Of a stretch of DNA of 64,000 nt, positions 1 through 8,327 are shown one piece after another. Source of the stretch: JADKCL01 sp031415375 (lineage in GTDB: Bacteria; Bacteroidota; Bacteroidia; J057; JADKCL01); NCBI GenBank assembly GCA_031415375.1, contig JANORP010000378.1:1-64000 (forward strand), written 5' to 3'. The notes beneath the pieces were generated by a model, which saw only the letters and a program-made list of their open reading frames with translations, was not told the origin of the DNA and searched no databases. The position numbers were made by a program, and so were the translations under genes. The first letter of the stretch is position 1, and every line of letters starts with the position of its first letter.

Positions 1-499
1 TTTATTTTATAAAATTTTATGTTTTGCTTTTTTATATAAATATTTTTTTTTTCTTTTTACTTTGTATCTCCAAAAAAAAAAAAACATTTAAATTTAAATT
101 TTAATTTGGCCGGCACAAAAAAAAAAAAAAACGACTGCAAAATCCTGGAGGAATCGCGGCTTTTTCTCTTTGTCTTGATCGTCCTCAGACGGATCCATTA
201 AGCCCATGGTACGCATATTTCAGGATGCAAAATGTGCATCTGCGCAAATTTAGCGATTCTACCCTTGCTGTCTGCGACAATGATGGATTCCTGCAGTATT
301 TGGAGACCGCTGCACTACAGAATGCAGACTTTAGTCAATTTTTCCCAGGGTTTAAGACAGTTCGTACACTTTTCTTATGCATTTATATCATGTTTTTCGC
401 ATCGAAATCACTACCTTGGCATGAGTTTTGGAAGCGATTCGCCGATGGATAGAAATCACGACGGATCCTGGATAGTAGAAGATCAAAATTGGTGACTCA
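1..499. other. AT-rich low-complexity leader, no supported gene
   Basis: The first 135 bases are almost pure A/T with several runs of 10 or more T or A, and an ATTTAAAT-containing stretch near 90-105. From 140 to 499 the composition becomes normal, but the two overlapping open frames here (from about 225 and 232) have no recognisable domain, signal peptide or ribosome binding site and conflict with each other. I see no gene. The stretch probably carries the promoter of the operon that begins at 500. Confidence 0.5.
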
Positions 500-1150
500 A
501 TGAAAAAAATACTCCTTGCCTCGGTCATAGCAACCTTGAGCATAGCTGTATTGGTGATGGCCCTCAAACTGCGTCGTCTCGGTCCACCAGAAGACTATGA
601 ATATCATTTCCGCACCGAGATAGATGCCGACTACTACGACCAAGCGGCTCTGCGTGATTATTATGCAACGGGCTATGCAGTAGGTTCATTTGCCAGGGAA
701 ATGTGGAAGGAGCGCGGCATCAATGTGCGGTTCCCAGCGAGTGACAATACAAGTGACCAAGTCGCCACACTGCACTACAATGGCCTCAAGGCCTATAGCG
801 ACTCCCTCGGCGCCCGATTGAGCCGCTCCCTGCAGCTCAAAAGTCGTGGCCTTACCAATGCCGACATCAAAGTCATGGAAGCCACAGGCATGGGATTGGA
901 AGATGCCGTCCTTGCTCACACCTATGGAGCGACACAGCTCCACAAAGGCGAGCGTAGTCCAGGTGTGCTCACGCTACAACAGCAACTCATCACCCTCGGT
1001 TATGTGATGCCCTCAGATGGCTACTTCTGGATTGAAACAGAGGTTGGCATCAGGGAATTCCAAGCCAAACAGAAACTCTTGGTCACTGGGGATGCCGATG
1101 CGCAGACCCTGAGGGCCATTTCCAAGTCAGTTCCTATCAAAACGCACTAA
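500..1150 (+). CDS. Membrane-anchored protein with C-terminal peptidoglycan-binding-like domain
   Basis: A 216-residue protein. Residues 4-24 form a hydrophobic segment after two lysines, so it is a signal anchor or uncleaved signal peptide, with the rest probably periplasmic. Residues about 153-205 match the PG_binding_1 pattern: LTLQQQL, LGY, DGYFW, VGIREFQ, TGDADAQTL, which is a three-helix fold that usually binds cell-wall peptidoglycan. The middle part is not recognised. It starts an apparent operon and lies 13 bases upstream of the next gene. The link to that downstream signalling module is by position only. The domain call is good; the biological role is unknown. Confidence 0.75.
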   Translation: MKKILLASVIATLSIAVLVMALKLRRLGPPEDYEYHFRTEIDADYYDQAALRDYYATGYAVGSFAREMWKERGINVRFPASDNTSDQVATLHYNGLKAYSDSLGARLSRSLQLKSRGLTNADIKVMEATGMGLEDAVLAHTYGATQLHKGERSPGVLTLQQQLITLGYVMPSDGYFWIETEVGIREFQAKQKLLVTGDADAQTLRAISKSVPIKTH

Positions 1151-1163
1151 TTGTCGATCCGCA

Positions 1164-1583
1164 ATGGCAAAACAGGAAGAGAAAAAACAAGACATCAAAA
1201 AACAGGACGCTCCAGAGCCGCCTGTCGTGCAACCAGTATTGGAGCCCACGGTCTCCACCTCGCACTACAACTCCAAGATCGAGGCGATCAAGGACATCAT
1301 CTTTGGGGAGGATTACGCCGCGCTGCGCCTGTCGCTCAAAGAGCTCGATGAGAAATATGCCCAGAAACTGGCGCAGCTCGACGAGAAGTTGCAGCATAAA
1401 ATCGCCACGCTCGACGACCACTTGAGCGCTGTGATCAAAGACCTCGATCGCACCCTCAACCACAAGCTTGACGAGGTCGAGATGGACCTCAAATCGGAAA
1501 TCGACCGTGTGGATCACCACAAGGCCGACCGCTTCAAGCTCGGCCAAATGCTGGAGGCCCTAGGTCGCTCTTTGCAGGAATAA
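1164..1583 (+). CDS. Coiled-coil protein of a small-GTPase operon
   Basis: A 139-residue, highly charged protein with no signal peptide. After a low-complexity N-terminus (Lys, Gln and Pro rich, residues 1-35) almost the whole remainder is a heptad-like series such as LKELDEKYAQKLAQLDEKL and repeated LDxxL segments, so it should form a long coiled coil. It is 13 bases after the previous gene and 19 before the next. Its partner is probably the next gene product, which has a similar helical N-terminus. No enzyme motif is visible. It may be a scaffold or a membrane-envelope coupling factor; that is inference from context only. Confidence 0.7.
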   Translation: MAKQEEKKQDIKKQDAPEPPVVQPVLEPTVSTSHYNSKIEAIKDIIFGEDYAALRLSLKELDEKYAQKLAQLDEKLQHKIATLDDHLSAVIKDLDRTLNHKLDEVEMDLKSEIDRVDHHKADRFKLGQMLEALGRSLQE

Positions 1584-1602
1584 GCCCCCAACCGCCCTTG
1601 CG

Positions 1603-2463
1603 TTGAACGAGACCGAGCACCATCTGCAAGCGCAAGCGCGCTTTCACAAGCTACAGCAATTGTTGCTGGAGGATGATCGTGCCGTCTCTGACCAGATCAA
1701 GGAAGAGGTCGAGGGCTTGCGCAAACAGCTCGTTTCCCCCGAGGAAATCCAGTCGCGGGTGAGTCCTTTCATCGAGGACAAAGTCAAATACCTCCAAGAC
1801 AACTTCCCGGAACTCTTCGGCCCTGTGCTCAGCAGCACCATCAGGCGGCAGATCGAGGAGTCGCAAGACGAGATGGTCGATGCCCTGTACCCGATCATCG
1901 GCAAGCTCATCCGCAAGTTTGTCTCCAAGGAGATCGAGCACCTCACAGAGCGCATTGACCAGCAGATCAACCAGACCTTTTCTTGGCAGGCTTGGGTGCG
2001 TCGCCTCAAAGGATTGTTCAAGGGCGAATCTGAGAAAGACCGCATCATCAGAGACCTCATGAAGGCCAAAGTCGAGGAGGTCTTCATCATCGACAAAGAC
2101 TCGGGATTGCTGGCAGGGTCTTGGTCGCGCAATGCATTGGCAGATGGCGACATGGTCGCTGGCATGCTCACGGCGATCAAGTCCTTTGTCGAGCATGCTT
2201 TCAGTAAGTCTGAGCAAGAGTTGGAAACCATCGAGTACAATGCCTACAAGATTGTGCTCAACAATTTCCACACCTATTATATAGCTGTCGTCATATCGGG
2301 CTCAGTGACCTCAGAGTTCAAGCTCTTGCTTACTGACATGTTGCTGCACTTTGCAGACAAATACAAGATCGCGACCAAAGACCCCATTACAGAGGACTTG
2401 GTCGATCGCAACTCCAAGGCACTCAAAGCACATTTGCAAACGATCATCGATGAAGATCAGTAA
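1603..2463 (+). CDS. Coiled-coil plus roadblock/longin-like domain protein, partner of small GTPase
   Basis: A 286-residue cytoplasmic protein that begins at a TTG codon; no in-frame ATG lies nearby. Residues 1-130 are charged helices (coiled coil). Residues about 145-265 have the alternating strand and helix pattern of a roadblock/longin-type sensor: VEEVFIIDKDSGLL, a helix rich in small residues, then YYIAVVISGSV and a final amphipathic helix. A related segment is found, from memory, at the front of some OmpA-family proteins, but no OmpA domain follows here. Its last 14 bases overlap the GTPase gene. Roadblock proteins commonly act as regulators of Ras-like GTPases (MglB for MglA), so a regulator role is a reasonable inference, not shown. 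Confidence 0.65.
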   Translation: MNETEHHLQAQARFHKLQQLLLEDDRAVSDQIKEEVEGLRKQLVSPEEIQSRVSPFIEDKVKYLQDNFPELFGPVLSSTIRRQIEESQDEMVDALYPIIGKLIRKFVSKEIEHLTERIDQQINQTFSWQAWVRRLKGLFKGESEKDRIIRDLMKAKVEEVFIIDKDSGLLAGSWSRNALADGDMVAGMLTAIKSFVEHAFSKSEQELETIEYNAYKIVLNNFHTYYIAVVISGSVTSEFKLLLTDMLLHFADKYKIATKDPITEDLVDRNSKALKAHLQTIIDEDQ

Positions 2464-2938
2464 GAAAGTCATCCTTCTAGGTCACTTTGGCGTCGGCAAA
2501 ACCTCCCTTGTGAAGCGATTTGTTGTCCAGAAATTTTCTGAGGAATACCATACCACCATTGGTGTCAAGGTCGATAAGAAAGAAGTCGTGATCGGCGAGC
2601 ACCTGCTCACGATGATCCTGTGGGACATCGAAGGTGGCAAATCCCAACAACATCTACCACCCTCCTATTTTGCGGGCGCCCACGGCATCATTTACGTCTT
2701 TGACCTCACGCGGCCCGCGACCTGGGAAACGATAGAAGAGGAGCTCACTTACTTTACCGAGCGCCTCCCCAAAGCCTACAAGCGTATCATTGGCAACAAA
2801 CGCGACCTCATCGATGAGGTGCAATTGCGCGAATTCCAGGAACGTTTCAAGGGCAGCTATGACTTCCTGAGCAGCGCCAAGACAGGTGAAAACGTAGAGG
2901 AATTATTTTTGGCACTCGGCCTAGACATGCTTTCATGA
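2450..2938 (+). CDS. Rab/Ras-like small GTPase
   Basis: The product is 162 residues when started at the ATG at 2450; this start puts the P-loop at the usual distance from the N-terminus, while the longer open frame adds 33 residues of non-homologous sequence. Motifs: G1 GHFGVGKT (11-18), G2 threonines 35-36 before IG, G3 WDIEGG (58-63), G4 NKRD (116-119), G5 SSAKTG (141-146). The size and order match Rab/Ras-family bacterial GTPases. The G3 motif is unusual: family members normally read WDTAGQ, so the catalytic glutamine is missing. The gene overlaps the roadblock-like gene by 14 bases and the kinase gene by 4 (ATGA), which implies translational coupling in one signalling operon. Confidence 0.9.
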   Translation: MKISKKVILLGHFGVGKTSLVKRFVVQKFSEEYHTTIGVKVDKKEVVIGEHLLTMILWDIEGGKSQQHLPPSYFAGAHGIIYVFDLTRPATWETIEEELTYFTERLPKAYKRIIGNKRDLIDEVQLREFQERFKGSYDFLSSAKTGENVEELFLALGLDMLS

Positions 2939-4038
2939 ACATCGAAGACCTGAAACGCAAAGTGACCGCGCGTCGGCATCAGCTCTCTGTCATCGACCGA
3001 GAGGGCCGATTGCTTGCCACTTGCGACAGCCTCATTCCCCTACAAAAACATCTTGGCGAGCAGATCTTGCCTTTGTTTGATGTCTTTGAGGGATTGGTGG
3101 AAAGCATTCTGGCCTTGCAATCCACCGACCAAAGCATCCACTTGCCTATGATGGGCTTCTGGTTTCAAGGCAAGCCCTACCGCCTGAGCATCGAGTTTTG
3201 GGTTGAGGAAGGCACCGAAGGCATCTTATGGTTGCTCAGCACCGAGGACATTCCGACAGAAAAGCTACGACAGATCCAGCAAGACCGCAATGAGACCTAT
3301 ATCGGTCTGGAAAAAATCACGGAGCAGGAGCATACCCTCCGCGAATACACCGCGCGACTAGAACAGGCCCACCAGACCCTTCAACGATTTGCCTACATTG
3401 TGTCTCATGACCTCAAGGCACCTTTGAGGGCCATCGGCAACCTCGCCACCTGGATCGGCGAGGCCATCGAGAGCGGCGAGACAAGAGAGTTGCCCGAGTT
3501 CCTGCGCTTGCTGCACAACCGCGTCCAACGCATGGAGGGCCTGATCGAGGGAATTTTGCAATACCATCGTGCAGGGCATCAGCTGCATGAGCGCGAGGTT
3601 GTCGATCTTCGGGCCTTGTTGAAGGAACTGCACGAAACGATTTTCAACAACCACACCTGCGACCTCACATTGCCTGCAGTGCTACCGACCTTGTATTGCA
3701 GCCGCACAACGATCTACCAAGTCTTTTCCAACCTGATGTCCAATGCCCGCAAATATGGCAATCTTGAAGACTGCCATATCGAAATTGGCTTCGAAGACCT
3801 TGGCGCACATTATAAATTTGGCGTGATCGACAATGGCCCCGGCATAGATCCGAGACACCATGCGCGCATTTTCGAGATTTTCCAGACCCTCCAAAGCAAA
3901 GATGAGGACGAGAGCACTGGGATCGGCCTCTCTATCGTGCAGCGCATCATCGACGATGCTGGCGGCAAGATCTGGGTGGAGTCCAATCTCGGTAGTGGAG
4001 CAGCCTTTTGGTTTACATGGTCCAAGATCTCTGATTGA
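2935..4038 (+). CDS. Sensor histidine kinase, cytoplasmic
   Basis: A 367-residue protein without transmembrane segments. Residues 1-108 resemble a PAS-type sensor (RHQLSVIDREGRLL, then a conserved FWFQGKPYRLSI strand pair). A coiled-coil linker leads to the HisKA box SHDLKAPLRA with phosphoacceptor His158. The HATPase_c domain follows with N box NLMSNARKYG, G1 box DNGPGID and G2 box GIGLSIV. The family autophosphorylates on His using ATP and passes phosphate to a response regulator; none is encoded beside it. The 4-base ATGA overlap with the GTPase gene suggests that kinase and GTPase work in the same pathway, perhaps with the GTPase state as the sensed signal (inference). Confidence 0.92.
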   Translation: MNIEDLKRKVTARRHQLSVIDREGRLLATCDSLIPLQKHLGEQILPLFDVFEGLVESILALQSTDQSIHLPMMGFWFQGKPYRLSIEFWVEEGTEGILWLLSTEDIPTEKLRQIQQDRNETYIGLEKITEQEHTLREYTARLEQAHQTLQRFAYIVSHDLKAPLRAIGNLATWIGEAIESGETRELPEFLRLLHNRVQRMEGLIEGILQYHRAGHQLHEREVVDLRALLKELHETIFNNHTCDLTLPAVLPTLYCSRTTIYQVFSNLMSNARKYGNLEDCHIEIGFEDLGAHYKFGVIDNGPGIDPRHHARIFEIFQTLQSKDEDESTGIGLSIVQRIIDDAGGKIWVESNLGSGAAFWFTWSKISD

Positions 4039-4072
4039 CGTCAAAGCCGATGAACCTGCTTTTCGATTTGAA

Positions 4073-4933
4073 TTACCCCTTTCCGTTGCGCTCTAGATAG
4101 ACCTTGGCTTCCAAGTCTCCTAGTGCAGCAGCCTGCTCAAAATCGGTCCAGGCAGCATCCCGTTGCTGCAAGTGCATCTTGGCAGCCCCTCGGTAGCGAT
4201 ACACCTCGGCCTTTTGGGGATGCAAGGCGATCGCCTTGTCATAGGCCTCGACGGCCTCGACGACACGGTCTAGCTTCACCAGGGCATGCCCACGCAAGAA
4301 GTGTATCTCTGCATGGCGTGGATTCAGCAAAATGGCTTGGTCATAATCGGCGAGTGCCTTCTCAAAATCAGCCAATGTCGCATAGACCCCAGCGCGATCA
4401 ATCCTGTAACCTGGCGAACGTGGCTCCAGGGCGATGCAGCTGCCAAGATCGCGCAGGGCTGGATAGTAGTCTTTTTGCTCGATGAAGGTGAGTGCCCGAT
4501 TGTACCATGCCGACAAAAAATCAGGGAAAATGCGTATCGCCTCGGCATAGGCGGCCAATGCCCCCGGCCGATCTGAGAGTTTGGCGAGGCAATTGCCGCG
4601 CAAGAGGTGAAAGTCGGGATCGTCGGGCAGCAAGATGATGGCGCGGTCGATCGCCGCAAGGGCCGCTACATCGTCCCCAAGGGCGCGCTGAGACAGGGCA
4701 AGCGCATGGTACAAATCGGCATTGTCGGGCAGCAGGCCGATGGCCTGCCGCAGGTCATGGGCGGCCAAGATGTGATCCCCAGCCTCGGCATAGATGATGC
4801 CACGGTTGTACCAAGCTGTCGCATTGCTGGGTTGCAATGCCAGCACCTCGGTGAGCCCGCCGATCGCCGACCCCAAATCACCAGCCTCATAACTGTCCAA
4901 TGCCCTTTGTTGTAACTCCGTCGCTGAAATCAT
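4073..4933 (-). CDS. Tetratricopeptide repeat (TPR) protein
   Basis: A 286-residue protein built of about eight 34-residue TPR units from residue 2 to near the C-terminus; the pattern AWYNRG...A, A..D..A..L.P is seen at regular spacing. It has no signal peptide or membrane segment, so it is probably a cytoplasmic protein-interaction scaffold. It converges on the histidine kinase gene with a 34-base gap and is not part of that operon. The partner cannot be told from the sequence. The family assignment is secure; a specific function is not. Confidence 0.88.
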   Translation of the reverse strand: MISATELQQRALDSYEAGDLGSAIGGLTEVLALQPSNATAWYNRGIIYAEAGDHILAAHDLRQAIGLLPDNADLYHALALSQRALGDDVAALAAIDRAIILLPDDPDFHLLRGNCLAKLSDRPGALAAYAEAIRIFPDFLSAWYNRALTFIEQKDYYPALRDLGSCIALEPRSPGYRIDRAGVYATLADFEKALADYDQAILLNPRHAEIHFLRGHALVKLDRVVEAVEAYDKAIALHPQKAEVYRYRGAAKMHLQQRDAAWTDFEQAAALGDLEAKVYLERNGKG

Positions 4934-5102
4934 AATGCAAATCTAGCACGGCAGCAGCAATAGTTTGCTTTGGAATCCAGGATTGCTGCTGCACCAAGAG
5001 GCCAATCCTTGCCTGTCATAGGCACCGAAGATCAGGATCCAGCCCCAAAATAATCGCTGGCGATTGGGTTACAATTCCTAACTTGTCCCCTCCAATCACA
5101 AT

Positions 5103-5657
5103 ATGAAGGGGGCCCCACCAGATCAGGAATTGTTGCAAGGCTTGCGTTCAGGCCGGCAAGAGGCGTTTAAGTGCCTCTACCAGCAGCATTACCCCATGGT
5201 GCGCTACCTTGTCTTGCAAAATTCAGGATCCAACACCGAGGCCGACGACGTGTTTCAAGACGGCCTCATGGTATTGATCGGCAAGCTCAGGCAAGGTGAG
5301 TTTCAGCTCACATCCTCCCTGAAGACCTTTTTGTATTCGGTCTGCCGCCATATCTGGCTCAAGCGGCTGCGCGACAAGGGCAAGACCAAGCTCATCGACT
5401 TTGAAAACCCGATTGATGTCGCCGATGAGGCGCCAGAGGAATCCAATGAACCGTTGCTCGCGCAGTTGCGCGACGCACTTGAAACCCTCGGCGATGCCTG
5501 CCGCAAAGTCCTGGAGCGCTTCTATTTCCTCAAGATGAGCATGGAGGAAATCGCCATCGAGCTCGGCTATACCAATGCCGACACCGTCAAGACTCAAAAA
5601 TACAAGTGCATTTTGCGGCTTAAGAAACTCATGGAGGAGAAACAAGGCAAGGCATAA
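5103..5657 (+). CDS. ECF-type RNA polymerase sigma factor
   Basis: A 184-residue sigma-70 family protein of the extracytoplasmic-function class. Region 2 spans about residues 24-92: FKCLYQQHYPMV, EADDVFQDGLMVL, FKTFLYSVCRHIW-type segments (here SLKTFLYSVCRHIW). Region 4 spans about residues 125-180, with LGDACRKVLERFYFLKMSMEEIAIELGY as the helix-turn-helix. Such factors redirect RNA polymerase to a small regulon when the anti-sigma factor releases them. The next gene starts 1 base after its stop and looks like that anti-sigma factor. A GTTACAA-type sequence about 30 bases upstream could be an autoregulated promoter, but I cannot prove it. Confidence 0.9.
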   Translation: MKGAPPDQELLQGLRSGRQEAFKCLYQQHYPMVRYLVLQNSGSNTEADDVFQDGLMVLIGKLRQGEFQLTSSLKTFLYSVCRHIWLKRLRDKGKTKLIDFENPIDVADEAPEESNEPLLAQLRDALETLGDACRKVLERFYFLKMSMEEIAIELGYTNADTVKTQKYKCILRLKKLMEEKQGKA

Positions 5658-5658
5658 G

Positions 5659-6144
5659 ATGGATTTCCAAGAACAAGATATCGCACTGTTGGAGGACTAT
5701 CTCGCTGGGAAACTGACGGGCGAAAACCTGCGCGCTTGCGAGGCCCGCCTGCTAGCCGAGCCCGAATTGGCGATGACCTTGGAAATGTTGCGCAACATGG
5801 GATCAGCGACCCAAACCTCTGCCCAAGATGCATTGAAACAAGAAATGCGCATCGCCAAAGCTGCAGCCATCGCAGCTGGCATGGTCACCTATGCACCCGC
5901 GATCAATGCCCCTAGCGGCAACAATTTTTTGGGGCGGCTATTGAAATTCCTCATCACCCTCGCCATCACTGGCGTCGCAGCATGGTTCATTTGGAAATAT
6001 GTGCTCCATCGGGAATTGCCTTGGACACTCGGATCCAGCACGACGACCAAGACCGAGACCCATGTCACCTCCCGCGACACCACGATCACCAGAGATACCA
6101 TTCGGTCTCACGGATCATTTCCAAAGCGCCCACGTCAAGAATAA
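5659..6144 (+). CDS. Probable membrane anti-sigma factor
   Basis: A 161-residue protein starting at the ATG one base after the sigma factor stop; the longer open frame that runs back into the sigma gene is not needed. Residues 1-60 form an acidic helical N-terminus (DIALLEDYLAGKLTGENLRACEARL) typical of the cytoplasmic part of anti-sigma factors. A transmembrane helix lies near residues 93-113 (FLKFLITLAITGVAAWFIW-like, here starting RLLKFLITLA). A short Thr-rich periplasmic tail follows. The zinc-binding HxxxCxxC motif is absent. The role is inferred from the one-base gap to the sigma gene and the topology. Repeated Thr codons make the last 25 residues low complexity. Confidence 0.7.
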   Translation: MDFQEQDIALLEDYLAGKLTGENLRACEARLLAEPELAMTLEMLRNMGSATQTSAQDALKQEMRIAKAAAIAAGMVTYAPAINAPSGNNFLGRLLKFLITLAITGVAAWFIWKYVLHRELPWTLGSSTTTKTETHVTSRDTTITRDTIRSHGSFPKRPRQE

Positions 6145-6285
6145 TGAACTGATTATTTTGTGTTCAGGCGTACCCAAAAATAAATTCTTGCAAAAATATT
6201 CGTGCTTAGGTATTACGTACGGTGCAGAATGCTATCTTGGTGTATTCTTTCTATCTTAAACACACTCCTAATACAAAACTAGGAA

Positions 6286-6819
6286 ATGAAAAAGCTCAAA
6301 AATTACGCGATCATCCCAATGTTGGCGCTCGTGGCATTCTTCATGATTGCCGCTAGAAGTGCAGAAACAGCAGGTACGCAAGCCACACAAACAACAGCTG
6401 GCGCACCTGTCGTCACTGGTGGTCAGTCCTCCAACCTCGACATGACAGCTCCTGCTAGCGCCGAAGCCGCTACCGCTACGACTGTCAATGCCAACACTGC
6501 AAAGCCGATCAAAGGCGACGACAAATTGTCTCTGAAAGAGAAAATTGCTGCCAAGATGATCGCCAAGCAAGTGAAAAAAGAAATGGGCAACGATGCCATC
6601 GGCAAGACCACTGGCGGCAAAAGCCAATTGATCGCGCTGTTGTTGGTCATCTTTTTGGGTGGCATTGGTATCCACCGTTTCTACCTTGGCTATACTGGCA
6701 TTGGTATCCTCATGCTGTTAACGGGCGGCCTTTGCGGCATCCTTACGATCATCGACCTCATTCGTATCTGCACCGGCGACTTGAAGCCAAGGGGTGGCGA
6801 ATACGAAACCACCCTGTAA
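6286..6819 (+). CDS. TM2 domain membrane protein
   Basis: A 177-residue protein. Residues 8-25 are a hydrophobic N-terminal segment, probably a signal peptide, followed by an Ala/Thr-rich stretch to about residue 70 and a charged region. Residues about 110-165 form a TM2 domain: SQLIALLLVIFLGGIGIHRFYLG is the family signature (G.hRFYlG), with a second helix LMLLTGGLCGILTIIDLIRI. TM2 proteins are small two-helix membrane proteins without an agreed function. The gene stands alone, with a strong hairpin terminator 31 bases after the stop. The family call is secure. Confidence 0.88.
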   Translation: MKKLKNYAIIPMLALVAFFMIAARSAETAGTQATQTTAGAPVVTGGQSSNLDMTAPASAEAATATTVNANTAKPIKGDDKLSLKEKIAAKMIAKQVKKEMGNDAIGKTTGGKSQLIALLLVIFLGGIGIHRFYLGYTGIGILMLLTGGLCGILTIIDLIRICTGDLKPRGGEYETTL

Positions 6820-6850
6820 GAGAGGCGGTAAAACACTTATCGACTATTTC

Positions 6851-6892
6851 GAGAAATAGGAGCAATTTAGATTGCTCCTATTTCTCATTTTT
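6851..6892 (+). terminator. Rho-independent terminator after the TM2 gene
   Basis: A perfect 16-bp stem, 6851-6866 against 6871-6886 (GAGAAATAGGAGCAAT and its complement), closes a 4-base loop TTAG and is followed by ATTTTT. This is a textbook intrinsic terminator and marks the end of the TM2 transcript before the gene at 6942. Confidence 0.93.
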
Positions 6893-6941
6893 ACAAGGTT
6901 GTCATCCTCATTTTTTGGCACTAAAGACGCAATCATATTCT

Positions 6942-7532
6942 ATGGCAAAGCAAATTAAGTTATCTAAACCGCAGGCATTGGCGCTTTGGCTCAGTGCACA
7001 AATCGCCCCTGTTTGCTTCGCTGTCTTTGTCGCATTTTATCTCCTGCAAAAAACAACCTTACAATTTGAGTGGGGGATGGCCGCGACATTCATATTAGGA
7101 TCGCTCGGTGCAGTGATCCATTATGCAAGCCTCAAGCGCGGCATGAAGTTCAGGCTCATCACGACGGCCATCATGGCGGTCGTCACCATCGGGCTTGCCT
7201 TTGGGTTGGCCCGGGCATTTGCCATCGACTACAGCAACCTCAAAACTTGCCAAGTCTGCGGTTTTGTGACCCTGCCAGAGCTGGGCAAGACCTGCCCTGT
7301 CTGTCATGTCAAATTCAGCGAGACAGACGCCAGGATCGAGGATTATGAATCATTGGATGACTATCGCATCGCGGCGCAGACCATGTATTTTATGCCCACA
7401 GCCCCAGATACGAGCATTGATTTCTTTGCCCCCCTTGCGGGTGGCGCACCTTATACCAAGGATCCTGCCTGGAGACCAAGTGTGCGCAAACAAGACATCT
7501 TGGAAGTGCAGGCTATGACCATCGGGAAGTAG
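6942..7532 (+). CDS. Membrane protein with cytosolic or periplasmic zinc-ribbon tail
   Basis: A 196-residue protein from the ATG at 6942; the open frame continues upstream through the terminator hairpin, which argues against the longer form. Three hydrophobic segments lie at about residues 15-36, 42-62 and 70-92. Then comes a rubredoxin-like double knuckle CQVC (103-106) and CPVC (118-121) that should bind one metal ion, most likely zinc or iron. An acidic C-terminus of 75 residues follows. No named family is recognised. A metal-sensing or redox role is only a guess. A gap of about 160 bases with no gene follows. Confidence 0.75.
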   Translation: MAKQIKLSKPQALALWLSAQIAPVCFAVFVAFYLLQKTTLQFEWGMAATFILGSLGAVIHYASLKRGMKFRLITTAIMAVVTIGLAFGLARAFAIDYSNLKTCQVCGFVTLPELGKTCPVCHVKFSETDARIEDYESLDDYRIAAQTMYFMPTAPDTSIDFFAPLAGGAPYTKDPAWRPSVRKQDILEVQAMTIGK

Positions 7533-7692
7533 GCGACCACCAATCCCTGATTGGAGTTTGAGGGAACAATAGGACGCTCGCCAAATCGAAGCCAGCGAAA
7601 CTTACAGCATCATGCCTTGCTGTAGTAGGTAAAAATTACCTTGCTGGTTCGCCCTTGTGCGAAACCAAATTGACCATCTCCATTCACAAGCC

Positions 7693-8316
7693 TCACAACT
7701 CCAACTCTGTCGCTCCCCATACCAGCATATAACGCAGATTGAGCACCGATGCATTCACAAAAGTCGTCTTGCCACGCAGCTCGGTGCCGTGCGCTTCATG
7801 GATGTGACCAAACACATGGAGCTTGGGCTGTATTTCCTGCACCTTGGCCATCAAGTCTGCACAGCCGACCAGTGTGCCATCTTGCGTTTTGTCACACACA
7901 CCATGGGGCGGACCGTGGGTGACCAAGATGTCGGTATCGGTGGGGATCAAGTCCCAATGCTTGCGAATGTCGGGGCCACGCTGCCGATTGAACGCCCAGT
8001 CATAAAACCAAGGTTGAATCGGCGAACCCCAAATTTTGATCCCATCGATCTCGGTGCCACTGTCGTTGAGGTAGATGACATTGGGTGGAATGAGCGACAA
8101 AAACAGCGCAGGATCTTGCTCGGCCATGAAGTCATGGTTGCCAGCGATCAAAACCTTATACGCATGCGGTTGCTTCGTTAGCCATTGCATGAAATCTGTC
8201 ACTTCTTGCAAGCGCCCTTTTGCGGAGAAATCGCCTGCATGGATCAGCAAGTCGCCAGGTGGCAAGTGCAAGCCATCATGCTGGCCATGGGTATCAGAGA
8301 TGAGCACGATGCGCAT
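7693..8316 (-). CDS. Calcineurin-like metallophosphoesterase
   Basis: A 207-residue protein started at the ATG at 8316, where the fold begins at once with MRIVLISDTHG. The full set of family metal ligands is present: ISDTHGQHD (D-x-H), HAGDFS (G-D), AGNHDFM (G-N-H-D), THGPPHG and FGHIHEAHG (G-H-x-H). Such proteins hydrolyse phosphoesters with two metal ions; the substrate cannot be told. The gene lies 11 bases downstream of the T9SS cargo gene on the same strand, so they are probably cotranscribed. The 46 extra N-terminal residues possible in the open frame lie inside that gene and are not conserved-looking. Confidence 0.9.
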   Translation of the reverse strand: MRIVLISDTHGQHDGLHLPPGDLLIHAGDFSAKGRLQEVTDFMQWLTKQPHAYKVLIAGNHDFMAEQDPALFLSLIPPNVIYLNDSGTEIDGIKIWGSPIQPWFYDWAFNRQRGPDIRKHWDLIPTDTDILVTHGPPHGVCDKTQDGTLVGCADLMAKVQEIQPKLHVFGHIHEAHGTELRGKTTFVNASVLNLRYMLVWGATELEL

Positions 8317-8327
8317 ACACGTTGGAA

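Noticed and set aside
225..495. Two overlapping small open frames before the first operon
   Set aside because: They conflict in frame, have no domain, signal or ribosome binding site, and lie behind an AT-rich low-complexity stretch.
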